A stretch of 35,404 nt of DNA, taken from positions 1-35,404 of the forward strand of contig CALQFM020000043.1 of the NCBI GenBank assembly GCA_943329845.2, written 5' to 3'. The DNA comes from Candidatus Kuenenia stuttgartensis. Its GTDB lineage: Bacteria > Pseudomonadota > Alphaproteobacteria > SMXS01. The position numbers and the translations under genes are program-made. Below the pieces are notes generated by a model. That model was not told the origin of the DNA, did no database searches, and saw nothing but the letters and a program-made list of their open reading frames with translations. Positions 1 through 8,902 of the stretch are shown here, one piece after another; within the stretch, counting starts at the first letter, position 1, and every line of letters begins with the position of its first letter.

Positions 1-147
1 AGCTGTTGCTACGAAAGGCAGCCGAACGATCCGTCGAGGCAACCTGGCGCCGCGTCGGCAACCTGCTCGACGCATTCCCTGCGCACGAATGCGCCAACTA
101 CTTCAGAAACTCCGGATACGCTTCAACCTAAATGAAAACGAGTCTAG
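1..147 (+). mobile_element. Right end of an IS630-family insertion sequence (cut by window edge)
   Basis: The left edge of the window lies inside an IS630-like element, because the reading frame from base 3 encodes the typical C-terminal tail of that transposase family. The element should end shortly after the transposase stop at 129-131. The bases after it, with a CTAG near 144-147, contain a TA that would fit the TA target preference of the family. The exact end cannot be fixed without the other terminal repeat. The htpX stop codon lies at 152-154, so the element sits immediately against the 3' end of htpX. Confidence 0.6.
3..131 (+). CDS. IS630-family transposase, C-terminal fragment (5' end outside window)
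   Basis: Frame 3 from the first bases reads LLLRKAAERSVEATWRRVGN, continues with a segment containing DAFPAHECANYFRNSGY, and ends in AST followed by TAA at 129-131. The HECANYFRNSGY tail is the typical C-terminus of rhizobial-type IS630 transposases (DDE enzymes that insert at TA dinucleotides). Only about 42 residues are inside the window, so the catalytic residues are not visible and I cannot say whether the gene is intact. No frameshift occurs in the visible part. Identification rests on recognising this tail; the visible length is too short for finer placement. Confidence 0.8.
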   Translation: MLLRKAAERSVEATWRRVGNLLDAFPAHECANYFRNSGYAST

Positions 148-151
148 CGCA

Positions 152-1009
152 TCAGCCCCAGGGGCCGCGCGCGCCCGCGCCCGCCATGGCCCGGAGCGCG
201 GCGATGCGGTTGGCCGTGCTCGGATGGGTGGTGAACAGGCCGTCCATGGCGCCGCCATGCAGCGGGTTGATGATGAACATATGGGCGCTGGCCGGGTTCT
301 GCTCGGCGGTCGGGTTGTCGATCCGCCGCGCGCCCATCTCCAGCTTCTCCAGCGCCGAGGCAAGCCACAGCGGCCGGCCGCTGATCTCGGCGCCGGCGCG
401 GTCGGCGGCATACTCGCGGGTGCGCGAGATCGCCATCTGAACCAGCATGGCGGCGATCGGCGCCAGGATCATCATGGCGATGGAGCCGATGAGGCCCATC
501 GGGTTGTCGCGGTTGCCGCCGGTGAACATGGCGAAGTTGGCCAGCATGGAGACGGCGCCGGCGATGGTCGCCGTGATCGTCATGATCAGCGTGTCGCGGT
601 TCTTGATATGCGCCAGCTCGTGGGCGACGACGCCGGCCACCTCCTGGTGGCTCAGCAGGCGCAGCAGGCCGGAGGTCACGGCGACGGCGCCATTCTCGGG
701 GTTGCGGCCGGTGGCGAAGGCATTGGGCTGGTCCTCGTCGACGATGTAGAGCCTCGGCATGGGAATGCCGGCGTTCTGCGCCAGCTGGGCGACCATGTCA
801 TGCAGTTCGGGTTCGGTGCGCGCGTCGACCGGCTGCGCGTTGTGCATGCGCAGCAGCATCTTGTCCGAGTTCCAGTAGGCGAACAGGTTCATGCCGCCCG
901 CCACCAGCAGGGCGATCAAGGCGCCCGTACCGCCACCGATCAGGCCGCCGATAACCATGAACAGCGCGGTGAGCGCCGCCATCAGCAGGGTAGTGCGAAA
1001 CCAGTTCAT
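152..1009 (-). CDS. htpX: HtpX, membrane zinc metalloprotease (M48 family)
   Basis: This is an integral inner-membrane protease that degrades damaged or misfolded membrane proteins, alongside FtsH. The 285-residue product has two N-terminal hydrophobic segments (about residues 7-22 and 27-45), the zinc motif HELAH at 130-134 (H130, E131, H134), two further membrane segments at about 142-160 and 172-194, and the third zinc ligand in REYAAD (E199). The length matches the family and the C-terminus ends in the GPWG seen in alphaproteobacterial copies, so the neighbouring IS630 end has not truncated it. The start at 1009 gives the usual MNWFRT N-terminus. It is divergent from the DUF1674 gene; the 93-bp gap must hold both promoters, but I see no convincing -35/-10 boxes. 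Confidence 0.97.
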   Translation of the reverse strand: MNWFRTTLLMAALTALFMVIGGLIGGGTGALIALLVAGGMNLFAYWNSDKMLLRMHNAQPVDARTEPELHDMVAQLAQNAGIPMPRLYIVDEDQPNAFATGRNPENGAVAVTSGLLRLLSHQEVAGVVAHELAHIKNRDTLIMTITATIAGAVSMLANFAMFTGGNRDNPMGLIGSIAMMILAPIAAMLVQMAISRTREYAADRAGAEISGRPLWLASALEKLEMGARRIDNPTAEQNPASAHMFIINPLHGGAMDGLFTTHPSTANRIAALRAMAGAGARGPWG

Positions 1010-1102
1010 CGAGAGTTTTCCGACTCATTAACAGTTGCGAACTTCCCGATATGTGGGGATTGTCTGCGTCCATTCAATGAACCGCCCGACGGATTCGCGA
1101 GC

Positions 1103-1261
1103 ATGACCGACCCCAAGGAAAAGCAGCCCGAGGCGACGCCGGAAGACGTGGCGAAACCCGCCGATCCGAAGCAAAAGCCGGCGGAGATCGGCGGCCCCAA
1201 GGGCCCCGAGCCGACCCGCTACGGCGACTGGGAACGCAACGGCATCGCCAGCGACTTCTAG
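1103..1261 (+). CDS. DUF1674 family protein (SDHAF4-like succinate dehydrogenase assembly factor)
   Basis: This small 52-residue protein ends in GGPKGPEPTRYGDWERNG followed by IASDF. That is the conserved block of DUF1674, the family of mitochondrial SDHAF4/Sdh8, which binds flavinylated SdhA during succinate dehydrogenase assembly. The N-terminal half (residues 1-28) is charged, rich in Lys, Glu and Pro, and probably disordered. The ATG at 1103 was chosen because the residues before it in the same frame do not resemble the family; the ribosome site is weak. It lies divergent from htpX and 50 bp upstream of the MAPEG gene. The bacterial function is inferred from the eukaryotic homologue. Confidence 0.85.
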   Translation: MTDPKEKQPEATPEDVAKPADPKQKPAEIGGPKGPEPTRYGDWERNGIASDF

Positions 1262-1311
1262 GCGCGTTCGCCCTACACTCCGCTCCTCCTGATGACGAGG
1301 GAGGACCAATC

Positions 1312-1710
1312 ATGATCATGGCCAAGCTGACCGCGCTGGTGACCATCGCGGCGATTCTTTACACCTTCGTGCTGGGCGCCCGGGTGGGCGCGTTGCGCGG
1401 CAAGACCGGCATCGCGGCGCCCGCCACCACCGGCGACCCGATCTTTGAGCGCGCGTTCCGGGTCCACATGAACACCATCGAGCAACTGGTGGTGTTCCTG
1501 CCGGTGCTGTGGCTGTCGGTGACGGTGATCGGCGACGTGTGGACCGGGCTGGCCGGCGTGGTCTGGCTGGCCGGCCGGGTGTTCTATGCCAGCGGCTACA
1601 TGAAGGATCCAACCAAGCGCGGCCCGGGCATGCTGATTACCCTTTCGGCCACGCTGGTGTTGATCGTCGTCACTCTCGTCGGCATCGTTCGCGGCTTCCT
1701 GGGGATGTAG
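1312..1710 (+). CDS. MAPEG family membrane protein
   Basis: This 132-residue protein belongs to the MAPEG superfamily (membrane-associated proteins in eicosanoid and glutathione metabolism), whose bacterial members are mostly uncharacterised and some of which have glutathione transferase activity. Four hydrophobic segments fit the four-helix fold (about residues 5-24, 58-75, 78-94 and 106-127). The family residues are visible in R50-x3-N54-x2-E57 and in the GRVFYASGY segment (88-96). The ATG at 1312 is preceded by GGGAGG at 1299-1304 with good spacing; a second ATG at 1318 is possible. The gene ends 6 bp before the convergent TerC stop. Substrate unknown. Confidence 0.88.
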   Translation: MIMAKLTALVTIAAILYTFVLGARVGALRGKTGIAAPATTGDPIFERAFRVHMNTIEQLVVFLPVLWLSVTVIGDVWTGLAGVVWLAGRVFYASGYMKDPTKRGPGMLITLSATLVLIVVTLVGIVRGFLGM

Positions 1711-1716
1711 CGCCGA

Positions 1717-2445
1717 TCAACCCTCGGGCGGATGCTTGCTGGCCCGGCGCTTCTGCACCGCCAGGTTCAGCACCTCGACCAGCACCGAGAAGCCGATGGC
1801 GGCGTAGATGTAGCCGCGCGGCAGGTGCGCGCCGAAACCGTCGGCGATCAGCGCCATGCCGATCATCAGCAGGAAGCTGAGCGCCAGCATCTTGGTCGTC
1901 GGATGCTTGTGGATGAAGTCCGAGATCGGTCCGGCCGCGAACAGCATCACGCCGATGGAGATCACCACGGCGGCAATCATCACCTCGATGTGTTCGGCCA
2001 TGCCGATGGCGGTCAGCACCGAATCCAGCGAGAACACCAGGTCGAGCGCCATGATCTGGGCGATGATCAGGCCGAACGCCGCCGCCGCGCCCACCTTCCG
2101 CTCCTCCACATGACCCTCGATGGAATGGTGGATCTCGATCGTCGCCTTGACGACGAGGAACACGCCGCCGCCGATCAGGATCAGGTCGCGCCACGAGAAG
2201 GTGTTGCCGGCCAGGTCGAACAGCGGCTTGGTGAGCCTGGTCAGCCAGACGATGGCGAACAGCAGCAGCACGCGCATGATCAGCGCGCCGCCCAGGCCGA
2301 GCACGCGCGCCCTGGCCTGCTGCTCGACCGGCAACCGTTGGACGAGGAGGGCGATGAAGATGACGTTGTCGATACCGAGAACGATTTCCAGGATCGTCAG
2401 GGTCGCCAGCGACGCCCAGACGTCCGGATTGGTCAACAGCTCCAT
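1717..2445 (-). CDS. TerC family integral membrane protein
   Basis: The 242-residue polytopic protein of the TerC/YkoY family has about seven hydrophobic segments. Acidic residues lie within membrane stretches, as in LEIVLGIDNVIFIALL near the N-terminus and ALDLVFSLDSVLTAIGM in the middle, which is the family signature. Members have been linked to tellurite resistance and, in better-studied cases, to manganese export or to metalation of exported enzymes. Which applies here cannot be told from sequence. The gene starts 15 bp downstream of the acs stop on the same strand with a GAGG site ahead of the ATG at 2445, so acs-terC may be co-transcribed. I see no manganese riboswitch upstream. Confidence 0.9.
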   Translation of the reverse strand: MELLTNPDVWASLATLTILEIVLGIDNVIFIALLVQRLPVEQQARARVLGLGGALIMRVLLLFAIVWLTRLTKPLFDLAGNTFSWRDLILIGGGVFLVVKATIEIHHSIEGHVEERKVGAAAAFGLIIAQIMALDLVFSLDSVLTAIGMAEHIEVMIAAVVISIGVMLFAAGPISDFIHKHPTTKMLALSFLLMIGMALIADGFGAHLPRGYIYAAIGFSVLVEVLNLAVQKRRASKHPPEG

Positions 2446-2460
2446 TCGCGCCTCATCGGA

Positions 2461-4404
<1,944 letters not shown>

Positions 4405-4449
4405 GCTTGTCTCCCTTTTCTGCCCGGCCGGATGATAGGTGGCTGCCCC

Positions 4450-4469
4450 ACGCCCGCACAATAGGGCGT
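4450..4469. repeat. Short inverted repeat upstream of acs
   Basis: ACGCCC (4450-4455) and GGGCGT (4464-4469) form a perfect 6-bp inverted repeat with an 8-nt centre, 46 bp upstream of the acs start codon. This is where an acs promoter or operator would lie. At this GC content a 6-bp match can occur by chance. The rest of the 147-bp space between acs and the next gene shows nothing else I can call. Confidence 0.25.
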
Positions 4470-4551
4470 AGACCGATCATGGACAGGAAAGGTTGCCGGT
4501 AGTTTACCGAAACATGGTTGGCGCGCAAGACGATATCGCTTGAGCCCCTGC

Positions 4552-5403
4552 TCAGAGCAGCGCGGAAGCGGTCTCCTCGATGAAACGCCGCGCCCTGTCG
4601 ACGAGCGGACCGTCGCCGGCGAGCGTCGGCACCAGATTGAGGCGGTGTACACCCAGATCCTCGTAGCGCCGGAGCCGGTCGCGGTCGATCTGCCCGCGCG
4701 GCGTGACTGAAATCTCCAGCTCGTCGAATCGCCCGGCGCGGCCGGCCTCGAGCGCCGCGTCCTTCAGGCCCTTGATGGATTCCGCGACAGCGTCCTCCTT
4801 CTGGCCGTAGCCGTACCAGCCGTCGCCGTGCCGGATGGCGCGCTGGTATCCCGCCGGCGACATGCCGCCGATAATGATCGGCGGATGGGGCTTCTGCACG
4901 GGCAGCGGCTTCTGCTGGATGCGGTCGAACTTGGTGAAGCTGCCGTCGAAGGCCGGCTTGTCCTGGGTCCACAACGTGCGGATGACCTCGATATGCTCGT
5001 CCACGCGCGCGCCGCGCTCGTCGTAGGGCACACCGATGGCCTCGAACTCGCGCGGGATATAGCCCACGCCCACGCCGAAGATCAGCCGGCCGCCCGACAG
5101 CACGTCGATGCTGGTCAGTTCCTTGGCCAGCACCACCGGATTGCGCTGCGCCAGCAGGATGATACCCGAGCCCAGCTTCAGCTTGCTCGTGACCCCGGCC
5201 GCGAACGACAGCGCCGCGACCGTGTCGATGAAGGGGAACTCCGGCGGCACCGGCGATGGCGGCTCCTGCGGATCGATCACCACCACATGCTCGCCGGTCC
5301 AGGCGGACTCGAACCCCGCGTCCTCGGCGCATTTCAGCAGATCGGCGATCGCCTGCGGCTGTGCAAGCGGCCCGGCGTTGAACCCTGTATACCCGAGTTT
5401 CAT
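4552..5403 (-). CDS. LLM-class F420/FMN-dependent oxidoreductase
   Basis: The 283-residue protein is a luciferase-like monooxygenase-fold (TIM-barrel) enzyme using reduced flavin or F420. It begins MKLGYTGFNAG and contains the typical segments AEDAGFESAWTGEHVV, KLKLGSGIILLAQRNPVVLAKE, LSGGRLIFGVGVGYIPREFE and PPIIIGGMSPAGYQRAIRHG, the last near the cofactor-binding C-terminal part. The ATG at 5403 was chosen over upstream in-frame codons because it follows a GGGGAGA site and gives the family N-terminus. The substrate cannot be predicted. It is divergently arranged with the mazEF-like pair across 115 bp. A second, only distantly similar LLM protein lies at 29147-30028. Confidence 0.92.
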   Translation of the reverse strand: MKLGYTGFNAGPLAQPQAIADLLKCAEDAGFESAWTGEHVVVIDPQEPPSPVPPEFPFIDTVAALSFAAGVTSKLKLGSGIILLAQRNPVVLAKELTSIDVLSGGRLIFGVGVGYIPREFEAIGVPYDERGARVDEHIEVIRTLWTQDKPAFDGSFTKFDRIQQKPLPVQKPHPPIIIGGMSPAGYQRAIRHGDGWYGYGQKEDAVAESIKGLKDAALEAGRAGRFDELEISVTPRGQIDRDRLRRYEDLGVHRLNLVPTLAGDGPLVDRARRFIEETASALL

Positions 5404-5481
5404 GGGCTTCTCCCCTGATGGCATCCAATGACGTGGTGGCGTCCGCAGTCTAGCCATCCCTCTTCCCAATTCCACTCCTTG

Positions 5482-5507
5482 ATGATAGGTTACATGTAAC
5501 CATTCAT
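5482..5507. promoter_or_regulatory. Palindromic operator candidate ahead of the toxin-antitoxin pair
   Basis: GGTTACATGTAACC at 5488-5501 is a perfect 14-bp palindrome. Its symmetry continues outward after a 2-bp mismatch on each side, with ATGA at 5482-5485 pairing with TCAT at 5504-5507, so 22 of 26 positions are symmetrical. It lies 11 bp upstream of the antitoxin ATG at 5519 and about 80 bp from the divergent LLM start. This is the place where MazE-type antitoxins and MazEF complexes bind to repress their own promoter. The symmetry is seen directly; the binding role is inferred. Confidence 0.65.
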
Positions 5508-5518
5508 GGAGATCGGTC

Positions 5519-5743
5519 ATGGCCACGGCACCGGGAAGAAGGCCCTCACGGCTGAAGGTGCGCGAACATCGGGAGAGGCTGCGCATGCAGGGCCTGCGTC
5601 CGATCCAGATCTGGGTGCCGGACGTACGCGCGCCGGCGTTCAGGTCAGAGGCGCACCGCCAGTCCCTGGCTGTCGCCGCCAGCGCCGAGGCGCGCGAAGA
5701 CCAGAGCTTCATCAACGCGATCTCCGACTGGAGCGACGAGTGA
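5519..5743 (+). CDS. MazE-family antitoxin (DUF3018 type)
   Basis: This 74-residue protein is the likely antitoxin of a type II pair. The segment VREHRERLRMQGLRPIQIWV, followed by PDVRAPAFRSEAHRQSLAVA, is the typical arrangement of the DUF3018/MazE-like family: a basic N-terminus for DNA contact, a short strand ending in the IQIWVPD motif, then a helical segment. The acidic C-terminus (DQSFINAISDWSDE) is where such antitoxins clamp the toxin. The ATG at 5519 follows GGAG at 5508-5511 with 7-nt spacing. The stop overlaps the toxin start by 4 bp (GTGA), so the two are translationally coupled, antitoxin first. Confidence 0.88.
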   Translation: MATAPGRRPSRLKVREHRERLRMQGLRPIQIWVPDVRAPAFRSEAHRQSLAVAASAEAREDQSFINAISDWSDE

Positions 5744-6087
5744 GGCGAGGCGATATCTGGACGGTGTCCGGCGGCAAGGACTATGCCGGCAAGCCGCGCC
5801 CTGTCGTCATCGTCCAGGACGACAGTTTTGACGCGACCGACTCCATCACCGTCTGCGCATTCACCACGGATGGCACCGACGCGCCGCTGTTCAGGCTGGC
5901 CGTCGTCGCAAACGAACGTAACGGGTTGCGCATGCCTTGCCGGCTGATGGTGGACAAGGTCACGACTGTGCCGAAGTCCAAGGTGGGTGCTCAGGTCGGC
6001 CGACTGGACGATGAAGACATTCTACGGCTCAACCAAGCGCTGCTCGTGTTCTTGGGACTTGCGGTATCGCCACGGGCCAGGCTGTAG
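5740..6087 (+). CDS. MazF/PemK-family mRNA endonuclease toxin
   Basis: The 115-residue protein starts with the family signature RRGDIWTV, followed by GKPRPVVIVQDD, the standard MazF/PemK N-terminus that forms the RNA-binding groove. A region equivalent to the conserved second motif is RLMVDKVTTVPKSKVG. MazF enzymes cut single-stranded mRNA at short sequence-specific sites and arrest growth when antitoxin is lost. The start is GTG at 5740, sharing GTGA with the antitoxin stop; an open frame continues upstream but runs through the antitoxin gene. It ends 2 bp before the convergent Rieske gene stop. Cleavage specificity cannot be told. Confidence 0.9.
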   Translation: MRRGDIWTVSGGKDYAGKPRPVVIVQDDSFDATDSITVCAFTTDGTDAPLFRLAVVANERNGLRMPCRLMVDKVTTVPKSKVGAQVGRLDDEDILRLNQALLVFLGLAVSPRARL

Positions 6088-6089
6088 CC

Positions 6090-6470
6090 TCACGCAACAA
6101 GGATCTCGTCGCCCCTTATCGCGATGCGCACGGGCGTCAGGTATTCGCCCTTGCATGGCCCGTCGATGCACAGGCCGTCCTCAACCCGGAAGCGGGCGCC
6201 GTGATGGCCGCACTGGATGTTGACGCCCTCGAAGTCGAGGAAGTGGCCGCGCCGCCAGTCCAGCGGCAGGCCCAGATGCGGGCAGACGTCCCGGTAGGCA
6301 TAGACCTTGTCGTCCCAGCGCTGGATGAAGATGTCGTAGCGTAACTTGCCGTCGCGGAACTGGAATTTTTTGGAGCCGTGCAGCGGCAGGTCGCTGAGGA
6401 GGCACAGCACCGACCCGAACGCCGGGGCGCCGGGAATTTCGTCCAGACTCTCGGCGCGGGGCGGCTTCAC
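6090..6470 (-). CDS. Rieske [2Fe-2S] domain protein
   Basis: This small 126-residue soluble protein is essentially a single Rieske domain. The cluster ligands are C63 and H65 in DVCPHLGLPLDW and C87 and H90 in IQCGHHGARF. Such stand-alone proteins act as electron carriers for oxygenases or have unassigned roles; no oxygenase gene is adjacent. The start is GTG at 6470, overlapping the EVE-gene stop by 4 bp (GTGA), which indicates translational coupling. It is the last gene of the run gpsA, YciI, EVE, Rieske. The partner is unknown. Confidence 0.88.
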   Translation of the reverse strand: MKPPRAESLDEIPGAPAFGSVLCLLSDLPLHGSKKFQFRDGKLRYDIFIQRWDDKVYAYRDVCPHLGLPLDWRRGHFLDFEGVNIQCGHHGARFRVEDGLCIDGPCKGEYLTPVRIAIRGDEILVA

Positions 6471-6880
6471 GGTTTCACGCCGCCCATGCCGCAGATGATC
6501 GCCCACTGCTCGTCGGTCACCGGCACCACCGACAGCCGCGACTGGCGCACCAGCCCGAAGTCGGCCATGCGCGGATCGGCCTTGATGTCGGCGAGCGTCA
6601 CGGGTTTCGGCACCGGCTTGCCCGCCTTCAGGTCGACGGTGACGAAGCGGCCGGTCGGGTCGGTCTTGTCCGGATAGGCTTCCTTGACCACCTCGACGAT
6701 GCCGACGATCCGCTTCTCGTCGACCGAATGATAGAAGAACGCCTTGTCGCCCTTCTTCATGGCCTTCAGGTTGATCGCCGCCTGATGGTTGCGCACACCG
6801 GTCCACGACGTAACCTTGTCGCGCACGTGGTCGTCCCACGACCAAGCGCCCGGCTCGGACTTGACCAGCCAGTGCGCCAT
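6467..6880 (-). CDS. EVE domain protein (thymocyte nuclear protein 1-like)
   Basis: The 137-residue protein is a single EVE domain, a PUA-related fold thought to bind modified bases in RNA or DNA. Typical family segments are MAHWLVKSEPGAWSWDD at the start, SWTGVRNHQAAINLKAMKKG, then DKAFFYHSVDEKRIVGI and VVEVV-like strands, with FGLVRQSRLSVVPV near the end. The ATG at 6880 gives the standard N-terminus and overlaps the upstream YciI stop by one base (TGATG). It is co-transcribed with YciI upstream and the Rieske gene downstream. The ligand is unknown. Confidence 0.93.
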   Translation of the reverse strand: MAHWLVKSEPGAWSWDDHVRDKVTSWTGVRNHQAAINLKAMKKGDKAFFYHSVDEKRIVGIVEVVKEAYPDKTDPTGRFVTVDLKAGKPVPKPVTLADIKADPRMADFGLVRQSRLSVVPVTDEQWAIICGMGGVKP

Positions 6881-7179
6881 CACAGCTTGTCCGCGAGCAC
6901 GCCCAGTGGCAACCGGACGGCGGTGATGTCGATCCGCTCGAACACGCCATCGGTCCAATAGGGATCCTGGAACGCCGCCTCGCGCACGCTCTCGATGTCG
7001 TCGGCCTCGACGATCAGCATGCTCCCCTGCATGTCGCCGGTGCCCTCGTCGAGCATGGGCCCGGCCAGGATCACCTTGAACGGCGCGTTCTTGCCCCAGT
7101 ATTCCAGATGGCGCGGCCGGGTGGCGGCGCGGCGCTCCTTGGAGTCGGATTTATCGGGCGCGTAGATGACGTACAGCAT
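6880..7179 (-). CDS. YciI-like family protein
   Basis: This 99-residue protein has the ferredoxin-like alpha/beta fold of the YciI/YCII family: MLYVIYAPDKSDS at the start, RPRHLEYWGK with the conserved His of the family, KVILAGPML in the middle strand and EAAFQDPYWTDGVFERIDITAV near the end. Biochemical roles are mostly unassigned; the fold is shared with dye-chlorinating or dehydrochlorinase-like relatives. It lies 9 bp downstream of gpsA and shares one base with the start of the EVE gene. This gpsA-YciI-EVE order is common in alphaproteobacteria. Confidence 0.92.
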   Translation of the reverse strand: MLYVIYAPDKSDSKERRAATRPRHLEYWGKNAPFKVILAGPMLDEGTGDMQGSMLIVEADDIESVREAAFQDPYWTDGVFERIDITAVRLPLGVLADKL

Positions 7180-7188
7180 GGGATCCTC

Positions 7189-8178
7189 CTAAACGGTCTC
7201 GACCTTGAACGGACGGCTGAGCAGGCCCTCGATCTCGTCGCCCACCGCCGCCCCGTGATTCAGCACCCTGTCCATGGCGGCGCAGATCGGCATGTCGATG
7301 CCGTGCCGGGCCGCCAGCGCGGCAACGCCGCTGGCCGTATAGACGCCTTCGGCGACCGACCGGCGCTCGCCCAGGATGTCGGCCAGCTTGCGGCCTTCGC
7401 CCAGCGCCTTGCCCAGCGACATGTTGCGCGACTGGGTGCTGCCGCAGGTCAGCACCAGGTCGCCCAGGCCGGACAGGCCCATCAGCGTCTCGCGCCGGGC
7501 GCCCAGCGCCGCGCCGAGGCGCATGATCTCGGCAAGCCCGCGGGTGATCAGCGCCGCCGCCGCGTTGTCGCCGAGCCGCGCGCCGGCGACGATGCCCGAG
7601 GCGATGGCCAGCACGTTCTTCACCGCGCCGCCGATCTGGGCGCCGATGACGTCGTGGGACTGGTACGGCCGGAATCGGTTGTGGCCCAGCGCGTCGATCA
7701 GCGACCGGGCGAGCCCGTCATCTCTTGCCGCCAGCGTCACGGCGGTCGGCAGGTTCTTCGCCAGCTCGGCCGCGAAGGTGGGGCCCGACAGCACCGCCAG
7801 GTCGATGCAGGGCGCGGTGTCGGCCAGTACGTCGCTCATCAGTTGCAGGGTCTTCTGCTCGATGCCCTTGGCGCAGATCACCAGCGGCGCGTCGGCGCCC
7901 GCGTCGACAACCTGGGCGCTGACCGCGCGCATGTGCTGCGCCGGGCAGACCAGCAGCAGGACGTCGGCCTGCGCCGCCTCGTCCATGTCGCCGGTGGCGC
8001 GCAGCGCCGGGTCGAGGGCCACGCCCGGCAGATAGAGCGGATTCTCGTGGGACCCGTTGACCGCCTCGACCACCTCGGCCTCCAGCGCCCAGAGCGTCAC
8101 GCGCCGGCCGGCGCGCACCGCGCTGGCCGCCAGCGCCGTCCCCCACGCGCCTCCGCCGATGACCCCGACATGATTCAA
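7189..8178 (-). CDS. gpsA: NAD(P)-dependent glycerol-3-phosphate dehydrogenase
   Basis: This cytosolic enzyme reduces dihydroxyacetone phosphate to sn-glycerol-3-phosphate for phospholipid synthesis. The nucleotide-binding motif GVIGGGAWG lies at residues 5-13, the CAKGIE segment with K104 follows, and the catalytic lysine is K187 in QIGGAVKNVLA. The length of 329 residues is normal. I chose the TTG at 8178 as start: it is preceded by GGAGG (8186-8190) with 7-nt spacing and gives MNHVGVIGGG, while the longer open frame up to 8346 encodes unrelated sequence. YciI, EVE and Rieske genes follow in an apparent operon. A TetR gene lies divergently upstream. Confidence 0.95.
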   Translation of the reverse strand: MNHVGVIGGGAWGTALAASAVRAGRRVTLWALEAEVVEAVNGSHENPLYLPGVALDPALRATGDMDEAAQADVLLLVCPAQHMRAVSAQVVDAGADAPLVICAKGIEQKTLQLMSDVLADTAPCIDLAVLSGPTFAAELAKNLPTAVTLAARDDGLARSLIDALGHNRFRPYQSHDVIGAQIGGAVKNVLAIASGIVAGARLGDNAAAALITRGLAEIMRLGAALGARRETLMGLSGLGDLVLTCGSTQSRNMSLGKALGEGRKLADILGERRSVAEGVYTASGVAALAARHGIDMPICAAMDRVLNHGAAVGDEIEGLLSRPFKVETV

Positions 8179-8302
8179 ATCGCGTCCTCCGATGGCACGT
8201 TTATGCCCGCTGCGGCAAGCCGCCGCAAGCCGCGCGCCAACGCATGACCGGCGTTCCAAATCCCCGATTGCACGCCACAACAAGCCTCCGTAATGTCGCC
8301 CC

Positions 8303-8902
8303 ATGGCAAGCACACTGAAATCCGTCGACGACGTTCGCCGCCGCATCCTCGATGCCGCCGGCGGCCGTTTCAGCCAGTATGGCTACGGCAAGACCAACGT
8401 GGCGGAGATCGCCGCGGACTGCCGCATGTCGCCCGGCAACCTCTACCGCTACTTCAAGAACAAGGCCGACATCGCCGAAGTGATCATGCGCGAGGCCATG
8501 GACCAGGTGCTGAACGAGTTGCGGTCTGTGTTCGCGCTGCCGCACCTGACCATCACCGGCCAGTTCCGCGAGTTCGTGCTGCGCGAGTTGCACTTCACCT
8601 TCGAGCAACTCGAGACCTATCCCACCCTGCAGGAGCAGGTGCGCGACCCGCAGGGCAAAGGGCCGATGCTGGCGCAGGAGTACCTGTCCCAGTCCCGCGG
8701 CCTGCTGGCCGAGATACTGAAGGCGGGAGTCGCCGCCGGCGAATTCACCGTCGAGGATCCGGACGCGGCGGCCTCCTACATCCAGGACGCCACCTTCCGT
8801 TTCCGCTACCCGCAGCTCCACAACCCGTGCGACGTGCGCGAACTGGAGCCGCACCTGGAAGGCGTCATCCAGCTGCTGCTGACGGGTTTGCAGAAGCGGT
8901 AA
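8303..8902 (+). CDS. TetR/AcrR-family transcriptional regulator
   Basis: The 199-residue regulator has an N-terminal TetR DNA-binding domain. RRRILDAAGGRFSQYGYGKT is helix 1 to the turn, NVAEIAADCRMSPGNLYRYF (about 32-51) is the helix-turn-helix, and KNKADIAEVIM leads into the ligand-binding domain, whose sequence I cannot assign to a ligand. It sits inverted between gpsA and tsaD, which are often neighbours in this class. The 124-bp space to gpsA holds a tandem 9-bp repeat GCAAGCCGC at 8215-8223 and 8225-8233, but no clear palindromic operator. Its stop (8900-8902) directly abuts the tsaD stop. Target genes are unknown. Confidence 0.93.
   Translation: MASTLKSVDDVRRRILDAAGGRFSQYGYGKTNVAEIAADCRMSPGNLYRYFKNKADIAEVIMREAMDQVLNELRSVFALPHLTITGQFREFVLRELHFTFEQLETYPTLQEQVRDPQGKGPMLAQEYLSQSRGLLAEILKAGVAAGEFTVEDPDAAASYIQDATFRFRYPQLHNPCDVRELEPHLEGVIQLLLTGLQKR

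Noticed and set aside
5488-5501. GTAACC and GGTTAC within the toxin-antitoxin palindrome as possible SigF promoters
   Set aside because: At 16 bp from these boxes neither strand has CGAA, so the motif is only the palindrome itself.
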